From Antedon mediterranea (taxonomy: Eukaryota > Echinodermata > Crinoidea > Comatulida > Antedonidae): a DNA stretch of 64,000 bases. The stretch lies in the NCBI RefSeq assembly GCF_964355755.1, contig NC_092674.1, positions 11,041,001 to 11,105,000 on the forward strand, written 5' to 3'. A program made the position numbers and the translations under genes. Positions 12,520-23,459 of this stretch are shown piece after piece. The notes beneath the pieces were generated by a model that saw only the letters and a list, made by a program, of their open reading frames with translations, had not been told where the DNA came from and did not search any database. Within the stretch, counting starts at the first letter, position 1; each line of letters opens with the position of its first letter.

Positions 12520-12686
12520 TTAGTTGTTCACATTTGGAAATCTTGTGAAGTGGTTGGCAATAGCGGTCTCTTTGTCGGGGCGTTCAAATCCTGAACAGAG
12601 TTGGGGTGGCGCATCAACAACATCAACATCTTCTGCTGTCCCTTCAACAATGCTCATTACCTCCAAGATGAGGTCATCCACATACC
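12520..12686 (-). pseudogene. probable C-terminal exon of a transposase-like protein
   Basis: A clean acceptor (TTATTTCGCAG) is followed by 54 open codons beginning YVDDLILEVMSIVEG, containing APPQLCSGFERPDKETAIANH, and a stop at 12,520-12,522. The ending F-x-RP-x-KE-x-A resembles, as far as I recall, the tails of uncharacterised THAP/DDE-type transposon proteins. I cannot confirm this without a search. The exon would belong to the same minus-strand gene as the exon at 13,185-13,445. Catalytic exons are not visible between them. Confidence 0.4.
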
Positions 12687-13184
12687 CTGCGAAATAATAA
12701 TACGGTACTGTAAGAACAAAATCATTTGTAAAAGTGCAATAAGATTATATATAATTTGACTTTTCTAAAGCAAATTTCAAATGGTTCAATTTTTGTTCAA
12801 ATCAATAGAGAATATAGTGCAATCTGTCATGCAACTTACAAATTATTGCAGTCAGCTTGTGCACAAGCTTTATTTTTATGAGGGCAGAACAACTCCCCAC
12901 CTGAACTATTATGCTGGGGCTTTCAACACAGTACTACTAGCCTAGGCCCTTTGTGTTGCTGATTTTAAAACCGAATTAATCACCTAGGCCTACTACTCTA
13001 CTATACTAGAATTTAGAAAGAAGTACTACCTAGGCCTACCTTTTATTTAGTTAATCGACACAACAACTTCAGTTTTACTAATTTTTTTATTGCGTTTAAA
13101 AACACGATAATAATGCATTCGTATAACTGACTGTAACTAACCATTCCAAAGTTTGGGTCCGTAATTGAAAATGTAAACCTAGGC

Positions 13185-13445
13185 CTAGGACCATTTATTG
13201 TTGGTCTGGTCAATTTCCCCACGACGTTCTTCGCCGCCTTCGCGTTGGTCCGCCTCGCCTTCAGAATCGGTGAGATCGGGCTCTCATATAGGCCTACGGT
13301 TGAATTAATTGCATTCAATAACACTTTCTTGCGTATCCATAACGTCGTCTCCTTCATCTTCATCAATTTCGAATTCATAATGGATAGTTTCCTCTTCAAA
13401 ATCAGACTCCGAACTGTCGAGATCGTACACAATACGTGTTGACAT
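13185..13445 (-). pseudogene. N-terminal exon of transposon gene, right arm copy
   Basis: Reads MSTRIVYDLDSSESDFEEET and further acidic residues, stops after about 46 codons, then continues in other frames with a degenerate IQPY-x-YEPD-like block and an acidic tail ending NNKW. It is the inverted counterpart of the exon at 10,885. Within the IQPY block the right copy carries an extra GGCCTA at 13,291-13,296 relative to the left copy, which helps to destroy the frame. Confidence 0.55.
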
Positions 13446-13976
13446 CTTGCCGATACAGTACAGTTTGTATACAATAGAGAGATGCGTCGCGACAGGGCAG
13501 TGCAGTGTGTTCATCTTATGACGTCACGATTTATCGCCTTGGATTTCCTGCTTCCAAATTCGACTTCGGAGATATAAACTCCGATGTATGTAAATCATAA
13601 AAAATTCATAATTTACGCTTATAGAATTTATTTTATCAAAACGTACTAATAAAATCAACATATTCAGACCCAAATCAGCCAAAAAACGTTATACATCAAA
13701 TACCATGTTCCATGATCTTTAATTCTATTTTATTAAGCTATTTTTAAAATTTATAATTATGACAACGATTCATGTGCATATGGATTGGTATACATTTTGT
13801 AACCAAATATTTTGACATTTGAATCGATCTCAATAGGAAATAAATAGAGTCTACTGTAGGATACGATGCCTTGGCAAGGGCTGAAAATAAGTGTTCAAAG
13901 ACATCTCAAATGTTTTCAAGTGAGGAAATATACTCTTCTTCTTAAGGAAGCAAAGCTGGAATTATAGTAATGACAG

Positions 13977-14139
13977 AGTACATTACCAGGGGCCTGAGTA
14001 CATTACCAGGGGCCTGGGTACATTACCAGGGGCCTGAGTACATTACCAGGGGCCTGGGTACATTACCAGGGGCCTGGGTACATTACCAGGGGCCTGGGTA
14101 CATTACCAGGGGCCTGGGTACATTACCAGGGGCCTGGGT
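13977..14139. repeat. 20 bp minisatellite
   Basis: Eight tandem copies of the unit GTACATTACCAGGGGCCTGG with one A/G variant (CCTGAG versus CCTGGG). Copies are adjacent without spacers, so this is a minisatellite and not a CRISPR array. It lies in JIP intron 3. Confidence 0.95.
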
Positions 14140-17100
14140 GTGACATTTTGGGGGAAATTAGGGGGTGGGTTTATACTCGAATTGCATTAACAATAGGATT
14201 TACCAAGGTCCGAATTTAGCCTAAATTAAGAAGTGGGATTATCTCGCATTAACAATGAAATGTTCCACAGTTAGGGGAGTTGGATCATTTACTTGAGCAT
14301 GTGATTATACTCAGTTACTGTATAAAGTACAGTATAATAATTGGTCTAACAATAGAAATAATATTTATAACAGCAATGTGTTTTTACAGAACTGTACTTA
14401 TATCTACATCTATAATAAAAATCTATAATATAATAAGTAGTATGATGCTGGAATATCTGTATAGTCTTTGCAGATTAACAACAAATTAATAATACACCAT
14501 AAAAAAAAATTAGGTTTAAGAGTTAAATTTAGTAATAAAATAGTTATGGTACTGTATCTAAATGTACAGTACCATGTTTATTACGGACTAATCAATAGAA
14601 TAGAAAGCAATACAATCAATATCAAATCAAACAAACTACATGGAAGAATGTTATGATTAAATAGAATTTTATTGGCGGATCCAGGATTTGGAAATAGGAG
14701 GGTCCAGGGCCTAAAAGTATGGAAATGAAGTGCTGAACTTAATTTAATGTCCTATCTTTTGCATTACAATTTTTTAAATTTAGGAGGGGGCTCATGCCAG
14801 CCTTGAATTTGCCTATGAATTATCAACACAGAATATAATGTTTGCCCTTATGACACTGACAGTATCAGTGATGTGTAATACACACAGAAAAAACAGGAAT
14901 ATTTAAACTTTGACCAAAAACAAACAAGTATTGAAAGCAAGTACGTGATTGTAGAGCTAGACTAAATAAAGCACAGTCATCTAGAAACATTTCAGAAGAA
15001 CTACTTACACTACAGTAGCTCCCAAATAAATGTGTGTGCAATACACACTTCTACCATGGGATCTAATCTAGCCCTAACAGGTCTTAAAATCTTAAATTTG
15101 TGGTTTAAGTCTCACCCAAGAATTACTTACACAATGGAAAAAATATAGTACAATTACATCAGAGTAGAAAAAAAATTTACTAATTTACTTTAGTTTAACA
15201 ATTTCAGAAGAAAATAATAAGGTTTTATGTTATGGAAATGTACATGGCAATCATTCATAAATAATATGGCAATGTAGTTTGATGGACCATCACAATGCAA
15301 TGTAATATTGTTAATATATTCATAGACTATTGCCGCATTCACAAATGCAGTTTAGGACTTATTCTGTAAGGGAAACGCTGCATAATTCATTTAATGTGGC
15401 GCTAATTTGCATGAGTAATGTTCAAGCCCATCCCTAATTTTGTCACTTATATTTTGTACACAGATTCACTTTTACCTCACAATACTCCCACCCCACAAGG
15501 TAATTGAATCACTGGTTACAAGTACATCCTAAGAACAAAAGGTGGTTTTATACAAGTGTCATTGTGGTGCTTTCATACATTCATTATAATGCAGGGCTTT
15601 TGGCATGACAATGACACAAGACAAAATGCCATCCAATTGTCACAATTTAATTATTTGAATTTCTCTTTAGGTAACTGCATGTTGATAATCACAGATTTCA
15701 GGTAGAGTTACCTTACAGTAAAAGTGTGTACACACATATTTTTGTGTCTGAACTAGGCCGCGAATTAATGTTAGACAGCTCGCATCAAGAGGCCATAACG
15801 GAAAAGGCAAATGAACCATGATGCATCAATTATTTCTGGCATTATTATTATTATCATTTATTCAGGCAAAAGATACATTTGAAAAATCTAATACAAATCA
15901 ACAAATTAAACAAACACAAAGCAAGAAGAAAATATAAAATCATAGTCACTAGCTGCCAGGAAACCACAAAAGCAGCCTAAGCCACTGTCACCAATTAGGT
16001 GTGTCCCTCCAACCAATGATAACGAAATTTACTAATTTTGTGTCTGAACACACTGACTTGATTACCAATACTGTACGCTTTTTGAATGCCTTGAATCTGA
16101 AAATGGGCCTAGAAATGGATTCTTTTGAAGTTAGTACTATATTCTGCACTAAAGTCAATCGTCAATTGTGTGAATTTTTTTCTTTGTGGTATTTTACTCA
16201 GATACTGATGTTTCTGGCACCAGAGGATAGAATGCGAAATTGAGCTAGCGGTTAATTAAGATTTTAATTTAGAATATAAAAATCTTTGATCCAAAAGTGG
16301 TCTTTAATTAAAAAAGGAAATATTTCGTTATTTAGCAATTAATTGAGGAATGATGCAAGCAATTTTTATTGAAGAAAATAAAAAGAAATAGGGAAGATGT
16401 TACACTTGATTGGGCAAAAATGAATATCTAATGAATATTCATGATGGTCCTGAAATTGGTTTTTAATTAGAGGAAACCCTTTATTTTAATTATCAATACT
16501 TGCAGATGAATCTGAATGAAACAGTCTAAGACCAAAAATATGAAATTATAGATTTTTTTTAAGGAAGTAGCCAAAAACAAATAAGGAAAATAGTCCATTG
16601 GGCACAAATGAATACTTAATGAATATTCATATTATAGACAACAGTAATTATATCATAAGTTATTAACTCTTTATGGTTTTAAAATTCTATGCATTACACA
16701 AACCAAATATAGTGTTCAATTTGTGCTAATTAATAATCTTATGTGAATGACAGAATACACAATCAAAAAACACAATCCTAAAACAATTTTCAACACCTAT
16801 TTCATAACACAAAGTTGATGATATATGATATATTTCTGCTAAATTTTTGATTAAAAAGGGCTTTTACCGAATGGTACTCATTGGGCCTTAGGGTCTTCTG
16901 GGCGGAATCGCTATCAAGAGATTCCGGAAGCGCAATCTTTGGAAATTACGGCTGTTGGTTGCCATTAGCACTGACGCCAAAAATATATGTAAAAATAGAA
17001 TTTTTTTTATGATTAGTTGAGATGAAATCATGTGACTAGCCAAGTTAGTTAATATCCAATATATCAATACGCACACCCACAAGAGCTGGGTGTAATAAGC

Positions 17101-17183
17101 TCTACGAAAATGGCAATAAAACAACCCTCGGTGTACACAATTTACAATAAAAGATGGATAAAATAAGATTAAAGAAATATTAC

Positions 17184-17254
17184 CTCATTGTGTCTCTTCT
17201 GTAGAGTACTATAATCCTTCTTCAGTTCTGATTCTCGATCTTCATGTCGACCAA
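17184..17254 (-). CDS. MAPK8IP3: JIP3/JIP4-like scaffold, exon 3 (coiled coil)
   Basis: Encodes GRHEDRESELKKDYSTLQKR and HNE, matching the [23 protein letters not shown]-type coiled-coil block of JIP3/4 almost residue for residue. The acceptor is CTATAG-like at 17,255-17,258 and the donor GTAATATT at 17,178-17,183. The first two bases complete an Ile codon with the base left by exon 2, as in the vertebrate proteins. Intron 2 (17,255-17,874) shows nothing else recognisable. Confidence 0.92.
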
Positions 17255-17874
17255 CTATAAAAGAAAATTGGAACAGACATGGAAGCATCCATTATCAACA
17301 GCAGCATAATGTATGTCACCAAGGTGGAAACAGACTTTCTCTTCAAACATGTGACGCTTTCCACGATTTGTTTCCATATTTTAGGGTTTTGAGCAGGATG
17401 CTTTGTTATTCTGCTGAACTCTACATTTTTTTCTTTTAAATCTTTTTTTATTTGGTTTTCCAGTTTTCTTTTGGTCTTCCTGGTGGTCTTTTTAATTTCT
17501 AACTAAGTCTGTAAAATCAATCTTTTTATACTACAGTTGATTTATTTTCATATATTAACTACCTCTTTTAAAAAAAGGGAAGTGGTCACCAGTGCTCACC
17601 ACAGTACGATTCTGCTATTGAAGAGCTTTCGATTTGCATCATGTTTAGATCATTATGTGTACATGGAAATATGGTCTGCTAAGGTTTGATGGTTTCCAGA
17701 TCTAGGCGACAACAGCCAACACATAGATTGATGGGTTGGTTCCTTTTAGTCATCGCAAATTGGAAGGTCCCTATTGTTCTAAGTTTATTCAAGAGGATGA
17801 CACTAGTATTTTCACAATTTCTGAGCTTACAGAATCTGATTTTTTACACAAAATTCTGACAGTACGGTACTTAC

Positions 17875-17995
17875 TTTGATCGTTCAGATTTTTAAATTTC
17901 AGTTGATAATGTTTGTTACTACTTTCAAAATGTTCAAGTCTATTTTGAAGACTTCTTCGCTCCTGATCATTCGTGTCTTCATATTCTAATACTTT
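17875..17995 (-). CDS. MAPK8IP3: JIP3/JIP4-like scaffold, exon 2 (coiled coil)
   Basis: Forty codons reading KVLEYEDTNDQERRSLQNRL then EHFESSNKHYQLKFKNLNDQ, matching the KFIEFED...EVEHYE...ADQ block of the JIP3/4 leucine-zipper coiled coil that mediates dimerisation and motor adaptor contacts. The acceptor is TTTTCAG after 17,995 and the donor GTAAGT at 17,869-17,874. It starts in phase 0 and leaves one base, in agreement with exons 1 and 3. Confidence 0.92.
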
Positions 17996-18964
17996 CTGAA
18001 AAGTCATTAAAAGAATTCATTAAATAATGCGCTAATAAAGCCATTAGAAAATGTTATCATATGTATAGGTAATGCTTTTACTACACATAGTACCATAGGT
18101 AAAGTAAAAGTTTGCCAGACAGGAGGTTTAAGGCCTTCCACCCAACCTAATTTCAACACATCACGCGCCTAAGGAATTCTCCTCATTTCTTAAAATATGG
18201 TTTTACAGTACCAGCAATCAGGGTAGAAGAATAATGTAGCGTGGCAAAATACACAAACCAACAGTGGTGTTGGTAGTCTATGCCGCTTACCTGGATAAAC
18301 CAACATAAGCCTCTCTCTCTGACGAGAGGTAAACATTACGAAAAGAAGAACATTAATAACATTAAATTTCCCGCACCCCCGTCGGATAATGGATCAGTCC
18401 GCCCTCAAGTGAGACACGCCCACTAATCATCGTCATCATCAAATTATGAAAAAAGATTATATTATACTTTATAGTCATGGAACTATACATTTTTTTGTTA
18501 TAGATCCATGTTAGGTCCATGGTATAGTAGTAAATTATTGAGATATTAAAGCATTTTTCTTTAAATACATTTTAAAAAATAATAAAACAGCTACAATTAA
18601 ATCAATATTTATTTCTCATAATTTTTGTTTACAATTGTTTTGCATCTTCACACAATATTTAGCGACTATTTGTTGAATATTATTCTTAGATTATTCCATG
18701 CAATTGCTAGTTAGGGCATGGAGGTATAAAAAAGTGGTTAGGGAAATAAATGACAGAAGTGGCAACCCTTTTATTTGACAAACAATTAATGAATCGTGCT
18801 ATAGATACTATATTGGGTTTAACAATACATGCTCATTCAGAGTACTGAGTAATTAAAATTCTTAGCAGCTGAAATAACTATAGTGAATTGAAAGGTGAAA
18901 CATTATTGCAGGATAATTCACTGGTATTTCATAATTATTTTTGAGAATGAATGCTATTCTGAAC

Positions 18965-19801
18965 GGGCGCAGGTCAAGTCGGCCCTAAACCGTCTCGGCC
19001 AAAGTCAAGTCGGCCCCACGTCAAGTCGGCCTCAAGTCAACTCGGCCACAATAAAGTATGGAACGCAAAAAGTGCTTAATTTATTATGATTCTTACTATC
19101 CACGCTTTAAAAAAAAAAAAATAAAAAAAAAAAATATAATTAAATAATATCATATAAAAAAATGAACTCATTGCCGATATGAATATAAGTACCCGCGTGT
19201 TACAAAAACACATGCAGGTACCGCATTTTAGTAAATCGAAGACGGAGGCCTACGTTCCACCATTTGGCCATAGAAAAAATGATCGTACATCGTTTTTGTC
19301 CATGATTTGCGTTTAAAAAAAAGGGGAATCCCCCGGTCAGTGAAAACACGTAGCAGTTGTAGATATCGAAAAAGCTGCCAAAGGCGCGGGGAGGCGCAGC
19401 TACGAATTGTTTTCAATTGTGTAATTTGAAATTTTATTAAACGTATTAATAAAGGAAAGTTGGTGAAATCATTCCTATTTTTTTTTGCTAAATACATTAT
19501 TGTCTAAATATTAATATTCATTATTTATAGTTAAAAAATTGTGAAGAAATATTATTTTATCAATCCCCTTCATTTGCACTTTTTGCGTTCCATAACGGGG
19601 CCGAGTTGACCGATTATTTTTTGGACGAGTTGACGTGAGGCCGAGTTGACTTGAGGCCGAGTTGACTTGAGGCCGAGTTGACTTGAGGCCGAGTTGACTT
19701 GAGGCCGAGTTGACTTGAGGCCGAGTTGACTTGAGGCCGACTTGACTTGAGGCCGACTTGACTTTGGCCGAGACAGTTTAGGGCCGACTTGGATCGAAAC
19801 C
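18965..19801. mobile_element. 837 bp fold-back transposon with CGGCC subterminal repeats, 8 bp TSD
   Basis: The two ends are inverted copies built of repeated GAGTTGACTTGAGGCC-like units: two to four on the left (AAGTCGGCCCTAAACCGTCT) and about ten on the right. Both are followed inward by the inverted pair containing GGAACGCAAAAAGTGC. The direct repeat TTCTGAAC flanks the element (18,957-18,964 and 19,802-19,809) and restores the host minisatellite unit when the element is removed. The interior (19,100-19,560) is AT-rich with no recognisable protein. An 8 bp duplication fits hAT and some other superfamilies. Confidence 0.85.
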
Positions 19802-19802
19802 T

Positions 19803-19976
19803 TCTGAACAGTAGCTACCTAGAGTGAGAATGAATGCTATTCTGAACAGTAGCTACCTAGAGTGAGAATGAATGCTATTCTGAACAGTAGCTACCTAGAG
19901 TGAGAATGAATGCTATCTGAACAGTAGCTACCTACAGTGAGAATGAATGCTATCTGAACAGTAGCTACCTACAGTG
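19803..19976. repeat. 38 bp minisatellite interrupted by transposon
   Basis: Four to five copies of a 38 bp unit containing AACAGTAGCTACCTAGAGTG and GAATGAATGCTAT. One partial unit sits on the far side of the fold-back element (18,943-18,964), showing that the transposon landed inside the array. Confidence 0.88.
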
Positions 19977-20503
19977 AAATATTATTTCTATTAAAATTTA
20001 TAATCGGACCAGCCTGCATAATTATAAATTAGCAATTATACTGAATACAATGACATGGTGCTGAGTATTCTATAGTATTAGTAATCCCATTGATTAATCC
20101 AATGATCAATTATAAGAAAAAGTACTGCAAACGAGCCTTTAAAACTCTTTATTCTTGCCTCTGAATTTTAATCTTGTTTTGCATCATTCAGTTTTTATGA
20201 AATATTTTATTTTTGTATATTTTAATATTTTTGCAATATTTGAACATATTTTAATTAAATTTAATCATAAATAAATTATAATTCTAAAATATAATAAAAA
20301 AATAATATTTTGTTCCAAATAAGTACTGTAAAATACATCGCAGGATATCAATATATTTTGCCCTATAATATTATACAACTACAGTAGTTGGTCAACTTTA
20401 ACACTATCACAGTTTCAAGAAGTGTGTTCCGCCATAGACAGGGACCATCAAATATGGCTACATCAAATTTATGCATCATCAATACTAGAATAAGTGTTAC
20501 TGT

Positions 20504-21788
20504 CAGGGGTTTCGTTAGTAGCCGGCAACCGGCGCATTCGACCGTCTATTTTGACATTTTCGCCGGCTACTTTCTGTCTACCTAGGCCTACACGGCCTAG
20601 CCTAGGCTAGCTCCCGGCGCGAGTAGGCCTACTTTTATTAATCAAGAACAATACGTACGTGTTTGTTGTATTTATTACGTTCTCGCGACGACACGATGAT
20701 GATGGATTTAAACATGTAAAAATTAGATATTTTTTATGATATACGATTTATCTATAAACAACTCGAATTATAAACTACCGTACCTAATATTTCGAGAAAA
20801 TAAAACATTTTTAGCACTTAGAATTTTTTTTTATAGATTTAATGAACATAACATGTAGAACTATATTATTTTGGCGTAGGAAAACAAATTTTAATTTGTG
20901 AGAGGCTCAACCACGCTGAAGGTATAGTGGGGGAAGTCCCCTCCTGGACCGCATGTAGCCGTTTTGCGTTGAAAATTGTCGGACGGGCTTGTGTGGTTCG
21001 TGTCGTTAACTGTATAGTTAATATGATGCATTGGAAATCAAACTTTTATGATCTTTTAGATTAATAATTAGACACCAAGTAATTTTTTTCATAGTATATT
21101 TATTCTCAGAGTAATTGATAATCAAAAATTGTTTACTAGGCCTAGTGAAGAAAAATAGTACGTCAAAGAAATCGCGCGCATAATAACGTATCGTAGTTGA
21201 ATCGTGGAAAGCAAAATACTGCTCTGGGACGCGTGCCTCTCGGACTCCCTAATAATAGACCTAGCCTAGGCCCTATATTATTATTATTAATAATATATAA
21301 TATTATTATTGAACTTCCTAACGTCATAAAATAAGGAACCACGCATTTTAAATTAATAAAGTACATAACAAATGGGAGTAAAATAATTGCTAAATACGTC
21401 GGGCCAAAAAAGTTTCGTGCGTAATATATGTTGTTATTGTTATGCTATTTTTTTGTAATTATTATTTTTTTTAAAACACAAATATGCAGGGTTTTTTTCC
21501 CTCAAATATTTAATATACATAAAATGCAATAAAAATAAATATATTTATTTCAAATTAAGCATATATTTATGTGTCTGTAAACTAGTTTAAATGACCTAAT
21601 ATAGCTCTAGAAAGCCAGAGCTTCCAGGGGCCGAAGGCCCTTGGACCCCTGACCAGGGGCCCTTGCCGGCCCCCTGGCCCCCAGCCAATGGTTGTTCGCT
21701 TCGCTCACAAAGTTCTTTATTTATGACTTCAAAATTCTCCTGTTACTTTTTTTTTCTCCTCCTACTTAAAACCTTAATGCAACCCCTG
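20504..21788. mobile_element. 1,285 bp element, CAGGGGTT termini, 5 bp TSD
   Basis: Starts CAGGGGTTTCGTTA and ends AACCCCTG, flanked by ACTGT on both sides (20,499-20,503 and 21,789-21,793). The right subterminal region is GC-rich with a hairpin-like run (CAGGGGCCGAAGGCCCTTGG, CAGGGGCCCTTGCCGGCCCC). No recognisable transposase. It shares CAGGG ends and 5 bp duplications with the elements at 7,999, 10,221 and 28,626. Confidence 0.8.
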
Positions 21789-22603
21789 ACTGTTGTAACA
21801 AACAATACCTATATCTGAAAATGTTAAACAATACCAATAAATTATTCATTCATTGCCATTAACAATAATAATTATTATTAATTTATAAAAACTGTAGTAA
21901 ATGCAACTCACTATATCGTGTTTTCCTAATATTTTAAATTTATACTTATATTTTTCAAGATACATTTGTGTTACTGTCCTTTTTGTATGGGAGACAAACA
22001 ATTGTCCCCTTGATAGAGTTCTACTGTATCACAAGTTTTTAATGTAATGATACATGTTAAAATGAATGAGCAGTTTATAATGCTTTTAACCCAAATTATT
22101 TTGGATTTTAATCTGAAAAATGAAGATCATAGCAAATTACAAGGACACATTTGAGTAACTTCCTTTAAATCTGCTAGTTCACAACATTGTCCTAATGGCA
22201 GGATGGCACTGTAATGTCAAAACTCTTCTAATAGTAATTAATGAAAATAATGAAAAAAAATATAAATTTCAAAATCTTGTTAAAATATCTTTTCAGGATG
22301 GAATACTGTATGTTGTCACAATACTTATACTTATTTATACTAATTAAGCAAATACATTTATTAATACGGTGCGGTCCAAACAAAAACAGAACATAATGAG
22401 AAGAAGAGAAAACATGAATAAACAAACAAATATTTGCAAGCACAATAATACAATAAATCATTGAGAGTACTTTAACACGACCACTTAGGCCTAGGTTAGG
22501 CTTTCTACTGTAAGGTAGGGTTTAGGCCTAGAGTTTGGTTTCATTGATTATTAGGTTAGCCTGTATGTATTAAAAAATTATTCCATTATTGGTTGGAACT
22601 TAC

Positions 22604-22906
22604 TTGTTCAGCCTCTTTACGATGTTGTTTTTCTCGATCATATTGAGTCATCAATTGCTCGTTATCATCCCGAAGAAGTTCCAACTCAACATCATTTTCA
22701 ATATTCTGTGACAGTGAAGTATCTAATCCCTCTAACACATTAACAATCAGAGGCATAAGTTCCTTCACAACATCTTCGTCGTATCTTTTAATCATACGTT
22801 CAAACTCTCTATATATCCCAGATGCCAGGCCTGTGACTTTCTCCGACATAACATTTATATTGCCATCATCCGCTGTGCCATATACAGTTTCCATTCCGTC
22901 ATCCAT
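22604..22906 (-). CDS. MAPK8IP3: JIP3/JIP4-like JNK-interacting scaffold, exon 1 (RH1 domain)
   Basis: First coding exon of a large scaffold gene. The ATG at 22,904-22,906 has a good context (CAAACATGG), and the 101 codons include [37 protein letters not shown] and [13 protein letters not shown]. This is the RH1 domain plus the start of the coiled coil of JIP3/JIP4 (MAPK8IP3/SPAG9, fly Sunday driver, worm UNC-16). Such proteins are cytosolic adaptors linking kinesin-1 and dynein cargo to JNK-pathway kinases, especially in axonal and endosomal transport. The donor is GTAAGT at 22,598-22,603. JIP3 and JIP4 arose by vertebrate duplication, so a single pre-duplication orthologue is likely. Confidence 0.93.
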
Positions 22907-23446
22907 GTTTGTTGGTGGTGGGGTCGACTGACTGGATCACTCGACGGTTACTACTGGTGTGGTGGTACAGTCGGGTTCGTACAGTAGTCGGTGGCTGGTA
23001 GGCTAGTAAACCCTATTTAATTTTAAAGTAGCCTAGCTTACCAAATTTAATAAAACACAATGTATCGTAATATTTTGGGTTAGTATATTATACAGACCGA
23101 TCGTTTATGCTGATTTGACTAGTTTGTTCCACATTGCAAACAGGAAGAGTCTCTTTATCAACAGTAGGTAAGCTCAACTAAACTGAAAAAGTGGGCAATC
23201 CATGAGCGAAAAAAAAGGATAGGCCTAGCTAGCTAGGTCACTTTGTCGTGTGGAGGAATGAAATATCGTCGAAAATCATGTGATGCAAGGTTAACGCCTG
23301 CGGGCGCAAGCATACATTTTCCCTTGTCACACACGTCATACACATACACTCTGGGTGAGAAAACTTTTTCAGTTCTGCCAAAGAATATACAGTCGGGCAG
23401 CAAAGTGGTTGACCTCGCGAATTATTACCAAATCAAAATTTGAATT

Positions 23447-23459
23447 GCCGCCATCTTGG
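23447..23459 (-). promoter_or_regulatory. YY1-type site, probable JIP promoter
   Basis: On the minus strand this reads CCAAGATGGCGGC, a very good match to the YY1 element often found just downstream of transcription starts in animal promoters. It lies 540 bases upstream of the JIP start codon in the same sense, so the transcription start probably lies close to here. The 5' leader would span about 22,907-23,450 and shows no splice site I can prove. Confidence 0.5.

Larger units (their letters stand above)
10630..13722. mobile_element. 3.1 kb DNA transposon, TTAA-flanked, Kolobok- or piggyBac-like
   Basis: A perfect 30 bp inverted repeat bounds this segment (10,628-10,657 and 13,695-13,724), containing GATCATGGAACATGGTATTT. 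TTAA stands at both outer edges (10,630-10,633 and 13,719-13,722), as expected for superfamilies that duplicate TTAA. Further in, both arms carry GTGACGTCATAAGATGAA and a homologous short coding exon, so the inverted homology extends for roughly 450 bp with decay. The interior carries a broken P2X7-ballast-like gene on the plus strand and a probable transposase-tail exon on the minus strand. TTAA is known for both piggyBac and Kolobok; the coding content makes me lean to Kolobok, weakly. Confidence 0.75.
10138..17183 (-). other. JIP gene intron 3
   Basis: This intron contains a 175 bp MITE, the 3.1 kb TTAA-flanked transposon, and a 20 bp minisatellite. The remainder (about 14,140-17,183) is AT-rich with no recognisable gene. 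A stretch near 14,670-14,810 (GGCGGATCCAGGATTTGG onward) looks like a transposon remnant, but I could not find its other end. The small open frames near 16,001 and 16,900 match nothing I know. Confidence 0.5.
17996..22603 (-). other. JIP gene intron 1
   Basis: This intron holds a fold-back transposon (18,965-19,801) inserted in a 38 bp minisatellite, and a 1,285 bp CAGGGG-terminal element (20,504-21,788). The flanks (17,996-18,940, 19,980-20,500 and 21,790-22,600) are AT-rich with no recognisable gene. Confidence 0.55.

Noticed and set aside
13977-14139. Regular 20 bp repeats as a CRISPR-like array
   Set aside because: There are no spacers, and the organism is an animal.
16888-17124. 78-codon minus-strand open frame in intron 3
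   Set aside because: It resembles no protein I know and does not fit JIP splice phases.
23243-23443. 66-codon plus-strand open frame near the JIP promoter
   Set aside because: No recognisable domain, no splice context, and it lies in a region likely to be promoter of the opposite strand.
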